This document shows, one piece after another, positions 54,608 to 63,892 of a stretch of DNA of 64,000 nt. Origin of the DNA: Tabrizicola soli (GTDB taxonomy: Bacteria; Pseudomonadota; Alphaproteobacteria; Rhodobacterales; Rhodobacteraceae); contig NZ_JAEACP010000005.1 of the NCBI RefSeq assembly GCF_015999335.1, positions 162,536-226,535 on the forward strand, in the 5' to 3' direction. Position 1 is the first letter of the stretch; the number at the start of each line of letters is the position of its first letter. Below the pieces are notes generated by a model, which saw only the letters and a list, made by a program, of their open reading frames with translations, was not told where the DNA came from and did no database searches. The translations under genes were made by a program, and so were the position numbers.

Positions 54608-55405
54608 ATGGGAATCGCCGCCGACATCGCCGGGGACTGGCACGCCGCACTCGCCGCGCTGGAATGGCTGGGCGAGTCGGGGGTGGACGAGGCCATCTCC
54701 GACGCGCCCGTCAACCGCTACGAGCTTGCGGCCGAGGCGCCGAAGCCCGCGGCCCTGGCCCGGCCCGCCGCCGCCGCCGCTGCCCCCGCCTCCGAACCCT
54801 TGTCCGCCGACCCGGTCGAGGTCGCCAAGGCCGCCGCCGCCCGCGCCGCGACGCTGGAGGAACTGCGCGAGGCCATCGCCGCCTTCGACCTGTGCGAGCT
54901 GAAGCGGGGCGCGCGCAACACCGTCTTCGCCGACGGCAACCCCGCCGCCCGCGTCCTGATCCTGGGCGAGGCCCCGGGGGCCGAGGAGGACCGCGAGGGG
55001 CGGCCCTTCGTCGGCCGGGCCGGGCAGCTTCTGGACCGGATGTTCGCCGCCATCGGCCTGTCCCGCAGCAGCGCCGACGCGCAATCGGCGCTTTACATCA
55101 CCAATGTCCTGCCCTGGCGCCCGCCCGGCAACCGCGACCCCGATCCGGCCGAGATCGCCATGATGCGCCCCTTCGTCGAGCGGCATATCGCGCTGGTGGA
55201 CCCGGCGGCGATCGTCGTCATGGGCAACACGCCGCTCTTCGCCCTGACCGGGGGCAAGGGCATCCTGCGCGCGCGCGGCACCTGGGCGCAGGCGCTGGGC
55301 AAGCCGCTCCTGCCGATGACCCATCCGGCCTACCTCCTGCGCAACCCCGCCGCCAAGCGCGAGGCCTGGGCCGACCTTCTTTCCCTGCAGGCAAGGCTGC
55401 GCTGA
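54608..55405 (+). CDS. Uracil-DNA glycosylase, family 4-like, without Fe-S cysteines
   Basis: A 265-residue UDG superfamily protein with an Ala/Pro-rich N-terminal extension (~1-80). The catalytic fold is intact: GEAPG (120-124), EGRPFVGRAGQLLDRM, and the HPAYLL motif (239-244). Family 4 enzymes hold a 4Fe-4S cluster with four cysteines. Here only Cys96 remains; LPWRPPGNR and MMRPF occupy the other cysteine positions. The cluster is therefore not expected. It may still remove uracil from DNA. ATG at 54608; it is divergent from pyrB and abuts the LysE gene. Confidence 0.85.
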   Translation: MGIAADIAGDWHAALAALEWLGESGVDEAISDAPVNRYELAAEAPKPAALARPAAAAAAPASEPLSADPVEVAKAAAARAATLEELREAIAAFDLCELKRGARNTVFADGNPAARVLILGEAPGAEEDREGRPFVGRAGQLLDRMFAAIGLSRSSADAQSALYITNVLPWRPPGNRDPDPAEIAMMRPFVERHIALVDPAAIVVMGNTPLFALTGGKGILRARGTWAQALGKPLLPMTHPAYLLRNPAAKREAWADLLSLQARLR

Positions 55406-56035
55406 ATGTTTCCCGTCGAACCCCTCACCCTCCTCGCCTTCGTCCCCGCCGGGCTGGCGCTGAACCTCACGCCGGGGGCGGACATGATGTTCTGCCTGGG
55501 CCAGGGGCTGAAGTCCGGCCGCCGCGCGGCGATGGCGGCGAATTTCGGCATCGCGCTCGGCGGGATGGTGCATACCCTGCTGGCCGCGCTGGGCCTTGGC
55601 GCCCTGGTCAAGGCGCATCCGGCGGCCTTCGAGGTGATCCGCTGGCTGGGAGTGGCCTACCTCTTGTGGCTCGCGGCCGGGGCGCTGCGGGCCTCGCCCT
55701 TCGCGGCCGAGGCGCAGGTGGTGCCCACGGCGACCGGCCGGGCGTTCTGGCAGGGTCTGATGGTCAACCTCCTCAATCCCAAGGTGATCCTGTTCATCCT
55801 GGCCTTCCTGCCGCAATTCGTCGATCCTTCGCGCCCGATCCTGCCGCAGTTCCTGGTGCTGGGGCTGGTGTTCTCCTTCGGCGGGCTTCTGGTCAACGGC
55901 GCGGTGGGGCTGTTCGCGGGCTCCATCGGCCAGCGCGTCGCCCGGTCGGCGGGCCTGTCGCGCTGGCTTTCGCGGATCAGCGCCACGATCTTCGGCGCGC
56001 TGGCCCTGCGGCTGGCGCTGATGCCCCGAAGCTGA
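55406..56035 (+). CDS. LysE family amino acid exporter
   Basis: A 209-residue inner-membrane exporter with about six hydrophobic segments. The LysE/RhtB signature is in the N-terminal part: FVPAGLALNLTPGADMMFCLGQGLKSGRRA. NLLNPKVILFILAFLPQFV near residue 118 is the other conserved motif. Likely substrate is an amino acid such as homoserine or threonine; not deducible. Its ATG follows directly on the glycosylase stop, suggesting co-transcription. Confidence 0.92.
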   Translation: MFPVEPLTLLAFVPAGLALNLTPGADMMFCLGQGLKSGRRAAMAANFGIALGGMVHTLLAALGLGALVKAHPAAFEVIRWLGVAYLLWLAAGALRASPFAAEAQVVPTATGRAFWQGLMVNLLNPKVILFILAFLPQFVDPSRPILPQFLVLGLVFSFGGLLVNGAVGLFAGSIGQRVARSAGLSRWLSRISATIFGALALRLALMPRS

Positions 56036-56050
56036 ACCGGCGGAGTTGAG

Positions 56051-56593
56051 ATGTCCCGGATCGACGAGAGCCTGCCCTTCCACCCGGTCCGCATCGCGGT
56101 GCTGACCGTGAGCGACAGCCGCACACCCGACACGGACAAGTCCGGCGACACGCTGGTCGAGCGGCTGACTGCGGCCGGGCATCAGCTGGCCGACCGGGGC
56201 ATCGTTCCCGACGACCGCGCCGGGATCGTGGCCCGCCTGCGCCAGTGGATCGCCGACCCAGAGGTCGACGTGATCCTGACCACCGGCGGCACCGGCCTGA
56301 CCGGGCGCGACGTGACCGTGGAAGCCCACCGCGAGATCTATGAGAAAGAGATCGAGGCCTTCGGCACCGTCTTCACCCTGGTCTCGATGCAGAAAATCGG
56401 CACCTCGGCCGTGCAAAGCCGCGCGACCGGCGGCGTGGCGGGCGGGACCTACCTTTTTGCCCTGCCCGGTAGCCCCGGCGCCTGCCGCGATGCCTGGGAC
56501 GAGATCCTGCGCTGGCAGCTCGACAGCCGCCACCGGCCCTGCAACTTTGTCGAGATCATGCCCCGGCTGGAGGAACACCTGCGACGGAAATAG
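56051..56593 (+). CDS. moaB: Molybdenum cofactor biosynthesis protein MoaB
   Basis: A 180-residue MoCF-domain protein. Nucleotide/molybdopterin-binding motifs are visible: VLTVSDSRTP near residue 17, DVILTTGGTGLTGRDVTVEA near 75, and the C-terminal LFALPGSPGACRDAWDEIL. MoaB/MogA proteins adenylate molybdopterin before Mo insertion. The N-terminal match to MoaB (FHPVRIAVLTVS) is better than to MogA. It lies 15 bases after the LysE gene, so it may share its transcript. Confidence 0.93.
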   Translation: MSRIDESLPFHPVRIAVLTVSDSRTPDTDKSGDTLVERLTAAGHQLADRGIVPDDRAGIVARLRQWIADPEVDVILTTGGTGLTGRDVTVEAHREIYEKEIEAFGTVFTLVSMQKIGTSAVQSRATGGVAGGTYLFALPGSPGACRDAWDEILRWQLDSRHRPCNFVEIMPRLEEHLRRK

Positions 56594-56687
56594 CCGGGAG
56601 GGCCGTAACATCTGCGTTGAAGCGCGTTCCATGGCTGGCAGGCTCCCCGGCTTGCGCTAGACTGCGCGCGGCAATCATGGGGACGGG

Positions 56688-58124
56688 ATGCGATTTCTGG
56701 CGCGCAGTCTGACGGGGCTTTTCCTGCTGGTCCTGACGCTGGCCCTTCTGGGGGCGGCGGCACTTCTGCTGGGCGGGGCGATCCGCGCCTCGCTGCAGCC
56801 CGGCGGACCGGGCCAACCGGCCGAGGAGCGGGTTGTCGCGGCCAATGTCACCCGTCTGGAGCCGACGCGGGTCACGCCGGTCCTGACCGCCTATGGCAAG
56901 GTCGAGGCCCGGCGCGCGCTGGATCTGCGGGCCCGGCAGTCGGGCAGCGTGGTCTGGGTCGCGGAGGGCTTCCGCAACGGCCTTTCGGTCCGTTCGGGCG
57001 AGGTCCTGGTCCGGCTCGACCCGGCCCCCGCGCAAGAGGCGCTGGCGCTGGCCCAGGCCGATCTTGCCGAAGCGACGGCCTCGGATACCCAGGCGCAGGC
57101 GGCGGTGATCCTGGCCCGCGACGACCTTGCGGCGGCGGAGGCGCAGGTGGTGCTGCGCCGGCAGGCCCTGGACCGCCAGCGCCAGATCGAGGCGCGGGGG
57201 GCCGGATCGTCCCAGGCGGTCGAGACGGCGGAACTGGCGCTTTCCGCAGCCGAACAGGCGGTCCTGTCGCGGCGGCAGGCCCTGGCCCAGGCCGAGGCGG
57301 CGGTGGACCAGGCGAAGGTGGCCGTCACCCGCGCCGGCATCGCCCTGGCCGAGGCCGAGCGGGCGCTCTCGGAAACCGAGATCCGCGCCGGGCTCTCCGG
57401 CCGCGTGGACGGGGTGGCCCTGGTCCCCGGCGCGCTGGTCGGCGCGAACGAGGTGATCGGCCGGATCATCGACCCTTCCGCGCTGGACGTGGCGGTGCGG
57501 CTGTCGACCGCGCAATTCGCGCTGCTGGTCGGTCCCGACGGCGCGCTGGGGCCGGCCCCGGTGACGCTGGGCGCCGCCGGCCTGACCGGCCGCCTCGAGC
57601 GTGCGGCCGCGGCGGTGGCCGAGGGGCAGACCGGCCGCATGGTCTATGTCGCGCTGGACCCCTCGCCGGCGGCGGAGGCGCTCTTGCAGCCCGGCGATTT
57701 CGTCGAGGTCAGGATCGAGGAGCCGCCGCTTGCCGATGTCGCCCGCCTGCCCGCGCTGGCCGTGGGGCGCAACGGCACGCTTCTGGCCCTGGCCGAGGGC
57801 GACCGGCTGCAGGAAATCCCGGTCGAGGTCCTGCGGCGGCAGGGCGACGACGTGCTGGTCCGGGTGGCCGCCCTGGCGGGCCGCGAGGTGGTGCTGGAAC
57901 GCTCGGCCCTTCTGGGCGAGGGCATCCGCATCCGCCCGGTGCGCCCCGGCGCGGGCGCGGGCCTGGTGCCGCTGAGCGAGGCGCGCCGGGCGGAACTGGT
58001 CGCGCTGGTCGAGGCCGACGCGGCCATGCCCGAGGCGGCCAAGGCGCGGCTTCTGGACGAGCTGAAGGCGGGCGCGATCCCGGCCGCGACGCTGGAGCGG
58101 CTGGAAGGCCGCACGGGCGGCTGA
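56688..58124 (+). CDS. RND efflux periplasmic adaptor (HlyD/MFP family)
   Basis: A 478-residue membrane fusion protein. An N-terminal membrane anchor (residues ~7-30) is followed by a lipoyl-like half-motif (AYGKVEARRALDLRARQSGSV), a long coiled-coil hairpin (~105-235), then the second lipoyl half (EIRAGLSGRVDGVALVPGALVG) and a beta-barrel. The last part has a membrane-proximal domain. It bridges the RND pump to an outer membrane channel, which is not encoded here. Its stop overlaps the pump start by one base (TGATG). Confidence 0.93.
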   Translation: MRFLARSLTGLFLLVLTLALLGAAALLLGGAIRASLQPGGPGQPAEERVVAANVTRLEPTRVTPVLTAYGKVEARRALDLRARQSGSVVWVAEGFRNGLSVRSGEVLVRLDPAPAQEALALAQADLAEATASDTQAQAAVILARDDLAAAEAQVVLRRQALDRQRQIEARGAGSSQAVETAELALSAAEQAVLSRRQALAQAEAAVDQAKVAVTRAGIALAEAERALSETEIRAGLSGRVDGVALVPGALVGANEVIGRIIDPSALDVAVRLSTAQFALLVGPDGALGPAPVTLGAAGLTGRLERAAAAVAEGQTGRMVYVALDPSPAAEALLQPGDFVEVRIEEPPLADVARLPALAVGRNGTLLALAEGDRLQEIPVEVLRRQGDDVLVRVAALAGREVVLERSALLGEGIRIRPVRPGAGAGLVPLSEARRAELVALVEADAAMPEAAKARLLDELKAGAIPAATLERLEGRTGG

Positions 58125-61100
58125 TGCAGATCCTGGGCCTCTTCGTCCGCCACCGGACGGCCGCCAACCTGCTGATGGCGCTGATGCTGGTCGCGGGCCT
58201 GATCGCCGCCTTCAACATCCGCGCGCAGTATTTCCCCGACGTCGTGGTGAACTCGGTCTCGGTCAGCGTGGCCTGGGACGGGGCCGGGGCCGAGGATGCG
58301 GACCGCGCCATCGTGCAGGTGCTGGAACCCGTGCTGCAGACCGTCGAGGGGGTGGCCGGCGTCAGCTCGCGCGCCAGCGAGGGGCGGGCGGTGGTGACGG
58401 TGGAGTTCGAGCCGAACCATGACCTCTCGGTCGCGGAAAAGGACGTGCAGGCGGCGGTGGATGCGCTGAACACCCTGCCCGAAGGCAGCGAGGACCCGGT
58501 GGTCGCGGCCTCGGCCTGGCGCGACCGGGTGACGGATGTGCTGATCTCGGGCCCGGTGGGGATCGACCAGCTGGGCCGCTTCGCCGACAACCTGGTGGCG
58601 CGCCTGTTCGAGGCCGGGATCAGCCGCGCCACGATCACCGGGCTTGCCGCGCCCGAGATCCTGGTCGAGGTGCCGTCGACCGCGCTGATGCAGCACGACC
58701 TCACCATGGCCGAGGTCGCGGGCGCCATCGCCGCCGCCACCGCCGACAGCCCCGCCGGCGAGCTGGGCGAGGGCGCGCGGCTGCGCACCGGCAACGACGG
58801 GCGCAGCCTGGCCGATGTGGCCGCCATCGTCCTGCGCTCGGCCCCCGACGGGACCAAGCTGGTCCTCGGCGACATCGCCGCGATCAGTGCGAACGCCGCC
58901 AATTCCGTGCGCGCGGCCTATGTCGGGGCGAACCCGGCCATGACCATCCGCGTCGACCGCGCCGCCGAGGGCGACGCGATCCGCCTGCAGGCGACCGTGG
59001 CCGAGGTCGCCGCCGCGATGCAGCCGACCCTGCCCCCCGGCGTCACGGTCGAGCTGGTCCGCACCCGGGCCGAGCAGATCAAGGACCGGCTCATGCTCTT
59101 CATGGACAACGGCACCACCGGCCTGCTGCTGGTGCTGGCGGTCCTGTTCCTGTTCCTGAACGCCCGCATCGCCTTCTGGGTGGCCGTCGGGATCCCGATC
59201 GCCATGGTGGGCACCCTGGCGGTGATGCTGGTCCTGGGCCAGTCGCTGAACATGATGTCGCTCTTCGCGCTGATCATCATGATCGGCGTGGTGGTGGACG
59301 ATTCCATCGTCGTGTCGGAGAACGTCGAGCGCCGCGTCCGCCTGCTGGGCGAGACCGGCGAGGAGGCGGCCGAGCGGACCGCGCGCTGGATGTCGGGGCC
59401 GATCCTCGCCTCGTCGATCACCACGATCATCGCCTTCCTGGGCCTTGTCGGCATCGGCGGCCATTTCGGTGCGATGATCGCCGACATTCCCCTGACGGTG
59501 GTGGTGGTGCTGCTGGTCTCGCTGGTGGAATGCTTCCTGATCCTGCCCAACCACCTGGCCCATGCGATGCAGGATGCGATGCGCGACCGCTGGTACGACT
59601 GGCCCTCGCGCCAGGTGAACCGGGGGCTGGACTGGCTGCGCCGGGTGGCGATCCGGCCGGGAATCCGGCTGGTGATCCGGGGCCGTTATCCGGTGCTGGC
59701 CGCCTGCCTGCTGGCGCTGGCCTGGCAGGGCTCGCTTTTCCTGCGCGGCGAGGTGCAGTTCCGCTTCTTCAACCCGCCCGAGCAGGCCTCGGTCAGCGGC
59801 GCCTTCTCGATGCTGCCGGGGGCCGGGCGCGCGGACACGCTGGCGATGATGCACGAGTTGCAGCGCGCCGCCGATGTGGTGACCGCCCGGTTCGAGGCCG
59901 AATATGGCGCGAATCCGGCTACCTTCATCCTGGCCGAGGTCGGCGGCGCCAGCTCGCGCAGCCTCTCCAGCGCCGAGACCAAGGGACCGGACCTCCTGGG
60001 CTCGATCACGATGGAGCTGATCAGCCCGGACCTGCGCCCCTGGCCGGCCAGCGCCTTCCTGGCCGCCCTGGAGGCCGAGATCGTACCGCATCCCCTGCTG
60101 GAGGAGCTCAGCTTCCGCGGCGCGCGCTTCGGGTCGGGGGGGGATTCGCTTTCCGTCGACCTGTCGGGCGGCGAGGCCGGGACGCTGAAAGCCGCGGCCG
60201 AGGCGCTGAAGGCGGCACTGGCGGCCTATCCCGAGGTCTCGGGCCTGGAGGACAGCCTGGCCTATGACAAGGAAGAGCTGGTCCTGACCCTGACCCCGCA
60301 GGGCCGCGCGCTGGGGTTCGACACCGCGACCCTGGCCCGCACCCTGCGCGAGATGCTGGGCGGGATCGAGGCCGCGACCTTCCCCGAAGGCCCGCGCCAG
60401 GCCGCGATCCGGGTGGAGCTGCCCGAATCCGAGCTGACCGCCGATTTCCTGGACCGCACCCAGATCCGGGCCGCGCCGGGGCTTTTCGTGCCGCTGGCGG
60501 ATGTGGTCACGGTGGAAAGCCGCTCCGGATTCTCGACCGTCCGGCGCGAGAACGGGCTGCGGCTCGTCACTGTCTCGGGCGAATTGTCCGAGGAGGACCC
60601 CGCGCGCGCAACCGAGGTCGGCCGCGTGATGGAGGAGGAGATCCTGCCCCGCATCGCGCAGGACTTCGGCGTCGACTGGCGTCTGTCCGGCCAGGCGGCG
60701 GCCGAGGAGGAATTCCTGTCCGGCGCGCTGGTCGGGGTGGTGCTCTGCCTGCTGGGGATCTACGTCACCCTGACCTGGATCTTTGCCCACTGGACCCGGC
60801 CGCTGGTGATCATGTCGGTGATTCCCTTCGGCCTGGTGGGGGCGATCTTCGGCCATTGGGTCTGGGGGATCCCGGTCTCGATGTTCTCGATCGTGGGGAT
60901 GATCGGCATGTCGGGGATCATCATCAACGACTCGATCGTTCTGGTCAGCACGGTGGACGAATACTCCGAAAGGCGGGGGCTGATCCCGGCGATCGTCGAC
61001 GGCGTCTCGGACCGTTTCCGGGCGGTGCTTCTGACGACGCTGACCACGCTCCTGGGCCTTCTGCCGCTGCTGTACGAGCGGTCCTCGCAGGCCGAGTTCC

Positions 61101-61477
61101 TGAAGCCCACCGTGGTGACGCTGGTCTTCGGCCTGGGCTTCGGCATGCTGCTGGTGCTGCTGGTCGTGCCGGCCTTCCTGGCGGTGCAGGCGGATGTGGG
61201 ACGGGCGCTGCGGGCCCTGCGGCGGGGGGCGAGGCGGGAGCGCCTGCGCCTGCGCCCCACGCTGCGGCCGGTGGCGTTGGGGCTGATCCTGCTGGCGTTG
61301 GCGCTGCCGGTCCAGGTGGCGGCGACGGGGGCCTTGCCGGGCTGGCTTCTGGCTTTGGTCCCGGCCCTGGCCGGCGCCACGCCGGGGATCGCCGCGCTGG
61401 CGCTGTTCCTCGGGCTGGGCCTGATGCTCTGGCTACTGGCGGCGGTGCTGGCGGTCCTGCGGCTGCGACGCCTGTAG
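58124..61477 (+). CDS. RND family efflux permease
   Basis: A 1117-residue inner-membrane pump of the AcrB/MexB-type superfamily with 12 predicted helices: one near residues 15-35, a block near 325-480, another single near 530-550, and a block near 870-1060. Two large periplasmic loops lie between. Central TM4 carries VVVDDSIVVSEN, whose Asp residues would carry protons. It is driven by the proton gradient and exports drugs, lipids or metabolites; no substrate is predictable. TM4 and the partner adaptor are intact, so the system looks functional. A perfect hairpin follows. Confidence 0.94.
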   Translation: MQILGLFVRHRTAANLLMALMLVAGLIAAFNIRAQYFPDVVVNSVSVSVAWDGAGAEDADRAIVQVLEPVLQTVEGVAGVSSRASEGRAVVTVEFEPNHDLSVAEKDVQAAVDALNTLPEGSEDPVVAASAWRDRVTDVLISGPVGIDQLGRFADNLVARLFEAGISRATITGLAAPEILVEVPSTALMQHDLTMAEVAGAIAAATADSPAGELGEGARLRTGNDGRSLADVAAIVLRSAPDGTKLVLGDIAAISANAANSVRAAYVGANPAMTIRVDRAAEGDAIRLQATVAEVAAAMQPTLPPGVTVELVRTRAEQIKDRLMLFMDNGTTGLLLVLAVLFLFLNARIAFWVAVGIPIAMVGTLAVMLVLGQSLNMMSLFALIIMIGVVVDDSIVVSENVERRVRLLGETGEEAAERTARWMSGPILASSITTIIAFLGLVGIGGHFGAMIADIPLTVVVVLLVSLVECFLILPNHLAHAMQDAMRDRWYDWPSRQVNRGLDWLRRVAIRPGIRLVIRGRYPVLAACLLALAWQGSLFLRGEVQFRFFNPPEQASVSGAFSMLPGAGRADTLAMMHELQRAADVVTARFEAEYGANPATFILAEVGGASSRSLSSAETKGPDLLGSITMELISPDLRPWPASAFLAALEAEIVPHPLLEELSFRGARFGSGGDSLSVDLSGGEAGTLKAAAEALKAALAAYPEVSGLEDSLAYDKEELVLTLTPQGRALGFDTATLARTLREMLGGIEAATFPEGPRQAAIRVELPESELTADFLDRTQIRAAPGLFVPLADVVTVESRSGFSTVRRENGLRLVTVSGELSEEDPARATEVGRVMEEEILPRIAQDFGVDWRLSGQAAAEEEFLSGALVGVVLCLLGIYVTLTWIFAHWTRPLVIMSVIPFGLVGAIFGHWVWGIPVSMFSIVGMIGMSGIIINDSIVLVSTVDEYSERRGLIPAIVDGVSDRFRAVLLTTLTTLLGLLPLLYERSSQAEFLKPTVVTLVFGLGFGMLLVLLVVPAFLAVQADVGRALRALRRGARRERLRLRPTLRPVALGLILLALALPVQVAATGALPGWLLALVPALAGATPGIAALALFLGLGLMLWLLAAVLAVLRLRRL

Positions 61478-61486
61478 GGGCGGCGT

Positions 61487-61513
61487 GTGCGGGGGGCATC
61501 GAGCCCCCCGCAC
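61487..61513. terminator. Terminator between the RND pump and the DsbD-N-like gene
   Basis: An 11-bp perfect stem GTGCGGGGGGC / GCCCCCCGCAC with loop ATCGA, between convergent genes. Confidence 0.6.
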
Positions 61514-61566
61514 CCGCGTTGCCACCCGCTGCCGCGCCGGACGGTTCCCGGTTTCAGAGGGCGGGT

Positions 61567-62361
61567 TCAGGGCGCGGGGCAGCCCCTGACCTCGACCGCC
61601 TCGCCGCCGGCCAGGATGGTCAGGGTGACGTCCGACCGATCCAGCGCGAAGGGCGTGCCCGAGGGGGCCACCAGCTCGGTGACTGAGACCAGCTCGCCGC
61701 CCTCGCGCTGGCTGACGGCTTCTGCGACCCAGACGGACGGATCGCCGGTCTCGAAGGCCACGACCTCGGCCAGGCCCGGATCCGGCAGCCGCACCCGCGC
61801 GGTCAGCCGCAGCCCGTCGTCGATCGGGTCCACCGTGCAGGCCACCCGGCTGACCCCGGCCTCGCGTGCGGGAATGGCGCGGGCGGCGAGGGCGGACTGG
61901 ATGCCGGGATCGGCGGCGCCGGGGGTGTCGAGCTCGGCCTGCAGCGAGAGGCTCGCCGGCATGCAGATCTCGTCGCAGACGCCCAGCTCCATCTCGACCG
62001 ACAGCCGCACCGGCAGGGCGGGATCGACCGGCTCGACCTCGACCGGGAGGAGCAGCTTTTCGTGATAGCCGATGGTCTGGAATCCGTTCGCCTCGAACAC
62101 CACCGGGGCGGGCCAGTGGATGTGGACCGACCTGACGTTGCGCGAGCCGGACCAGTCGAAGCTGGGGGGGATGCCGGCATCGCCGGGGCTGCGCCAGTAG
62201 GTCTTCCAGCCGGGCGCCAGGTCCAGCTCCACCGCCGCCATATGGGTGCCCGACTCCATCTGCCAGCCCGGCCGCAACCGGGCGGAAAGGACGTCCTCTT
62301 GCGTGGTGGCGAGGGCGGGCGATGCGGCGAGGCAGCCGAGGGCGAGGGTGCGGCAGATCAT
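61567..62361 (-). CDS. Periplasmic DsbD N-terminal domain-like protein
   Basis: A 264-residue exported protein. The signal peptide is short (MICRTLALGCLAASPALA). The mature part resembles the immunoglobulin-like N-domain of DsbD/ScsB (LAPGWKTYWRSPGDAGIPPSFDWSGS), and GVCDEICMPAS has the C-x3-C pair typical of the DsbD alpha domain. No membrane or thioredoxin domains follow, so this would be a stand-alone thiol carrier or copper-tolerance protein. ATG at 62361 is preferred; a GTG at 62400 is also in frame. It is divergent from the YqgE gene. Confidence 0.85.
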   Translation of the reverse strand: MICRTLALGCLAASPALATTQEDVLSARLRPGWQMESGTHMAAVELDLAPGWKTYWRSPGDAGIPPSFDWSGSRNVRSVHIHWPAPVVFEANGFQTIGYHEKLLLPVEVEPVDPALPVRLSVEMELGVCDEICMPASLSLQAELDTPGAADPGIQSALAARAIPAREAGVSRVACTVDPIDDGLRLTARVRLPDPGLAEVVAFETGDPSVWVAEAVSQREGGELVSVTELVAPSGTPFALDRSDVTLTILAGGEAVEVRGCPAP

Positions 62362-62511
62362 GGCCGCAGGATAGGAAACCCGCGCGGGGATGGAAATCAC
62401 GTTGCAGCGACATCGCGCGACCGTGTCCGCGCGGTCACGCCGGAGCGGTCCGCCGGGGCTTGAGACCGGCCCCCGGCGGGTCCATCTTCATGGGAAAGGG
62501 GAGGTGACTCG

Positions 62512-63066
62512 ATGGACCTAGCCGGACAGATCCTGATCGCGATGCCGGGAATGGCCGACCCGCGCTTCGATCACAGCGTCATCCTGGTCTGCGCCCATTC
62601 CCCGGATGGGGCGATGGGGCTGATCCTCAACAAGCCATTGGAGGAGCTGAGTTTTTCTGGCCTCCTCGAGCAGCTCGGCATCCCGCGCGCACCCCAGGGC
62701 CGCGACATCCGCATCCAGTTCGGCGGCCCGGTCGAGCGCGGGCGGGGCTTCGTGCTGCATTCCTCGGACTGGCAGGCCGAGGGCTCGACCCTGGAGGTGC
62801 CCGGCGGGCTTGGCATGACCGCGACGCTGGACATCCTGCAGGCGCTGGCGCAGGGCGGGGGGCCGGGCGAGGCGATGCTGGCCCTGGGCTATTCCGGCTG
62901 GGGGCCGGGGCAGCTGGAGGCCGAGATCGGGCGCAACGACTGGCTGACCTCCACCGCGCCCGAGGGGCTGGTGTTCGGGGCGGATGATGGCGGGAAGTGG
63001 TCGGCGGCGCTGCGGGGGATGGGGATCGATCCGCTGACCCTGAGTGCGGCGGCGGGGCGGGCCTGA
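62512..63066 (+). CDS. YqgE/AlgH family protein
   Basis: A 184-residue cytoplasmic protein of unknown biochemical role. The N-terminal LAGQILIAMPGMADPRFDHSVILVC and GLILNKPL segments, and the later YSGWGPGQLEAEI, are the family hallmarks. AlgH affects alginate gene expression in Pseudomonas but has no DNA-binding motif, and YqgE homologues often sit near ruvX. The ribosome site GGAGGTGA before ATG 62512 is the strongest in the window. It is the last GC-rich gene before the AT-rich orphan. Confidence 0.93.
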   Translation: MDLAGQILIAMPGMADPRFDHSVILVCAHSPDGAMGLILNKPLEELSFSGLLEQLGIPRAPQGRDIRIQFGGPVERGRGFVLHSSDWQAEGSTLEVPGGLGMTATLDILQALAQGGGPGEAMLALGYSGWGPGQLEAEIGRNDWLTSTAPEGLVFGADDGGKWSAALRGMGIDPLTLSAAAGRA

Positions 63067-63322
63067 GGCCGCAAGGGACTCCGCGCAAGGGGTTGGGAAC
63101 GCTGGGGTAATCCGGAGAGTTTCGGGGAAGTCGAGGGTATGGCAGGCGTCTGGCGGGCGTCTGGCATCTGTACAGACGCACGGCGGGCGCGTGGGGCGTT
63201 AACCTTGGGGGGCGATCGGGGGCAACCATTCAAACAGATCATGTTCTGCCGACTAGCTTTGCCCCTATTTGACCTAAACTGCGCGAGTCGCACGGATTTT
63301 GTCCTTTTAGGAAGGAAGTTAG

Positions 63323-63892
63323 ATGAAAGGTGTCTCGTTTGGGCTGGTGATAGTTGCGTTTTTGGGATTGATTTTGATTATCGTGTCCAACTCTTCAATG
63401 AGCTACAACGGCTTTGATGTTGATGTTGTGCTATCTATGGTTGGTAGCGTATTGTTTGTCGGCACTATTACTGGATACATCTTCGAGAATCGAACAAAGG
63501 AGAAGCTCTTTGGTGAAATTTTCGAGCGGATCAATAAAGATCTTAGCATCCGTAATGCAGGGATTGAATCTTGTTTTGAGGCATCTACCGATATTTCATA
63601 TAGAGACGAGATCAAGCATGCACGAGAGATCACTACCCTTTTCACTTATGCAGATGGCTTCTTAAAGAGGCATATGGAAGAGTTACTTGATGCTGCAACG
63701 CGCGGAGCAATTCTTAAGTTTATCTTTGTTCGCCAAGATTCCCAGATTATTTCCGCTATGGAGGGGCTCGGCTGGGCGAAAACCTCAATAAGTGCTAACT
63801 ATGAGTCCCTAAAGGTGTTTGAGAAACGGTTTGAAGGGAAGAACGTGAGTTTTCATTACGTCGACGCAATACCTAGGCTCCAGACTCATTGA
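63323..63892 (+). CDS. AT-rich two-TM orphan protein, 3' end replaced by an IS
   Basis: A 189-residue protein not assigned to a family. Two hydrophobic segments (residues ~5-24 and 36-55) precede a cytoplasmic domain with EIKHAREITTLFTYADGFLKRHMEELLDAATRGAILKFIFV. That pattern resembles the first half of phospholipase D-like/DUF5919 proteins, but the match is weak. Base composition is far lower in GC than every other gene here, implying transfer. The last four residues (LQTH) and stop appear to come from the end of the adjacent insertion sequence, so the original C-terminus may be lost. AGGAAGGA lies upstream of the ATG. Confidence 0.65.
   Translation: MKGVSFGLVIVAFLGLILIIVSNSSMSYNGFDVDVVLSMVGSVLFVGTITGYIFENRTKEKLFGEIFERINKDLSIRNAGIESCFEASTDISYRDEIKHAREITTLFTYADGFLKRHMEELLDAATRGAILKFIFVRQDSQIISAMEGLGWAKTSISANYESLKVFEKRFEGKNVSFHYVDAIPRLQTH

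Noticed and set aside
57644..60856. 1070-residue open frame antisense to the RND genes
   Set aside because: Same GC-driven artefact; His/Arg/Asp-rich and without motifs.
63067..63322. Possible small gene or att site between YqgE and the AT-rich orphan
   Set aside because: Only short imperfect repeats (GGCGTCTGGC) and no convincing frame or tRNA; nothing supportable.
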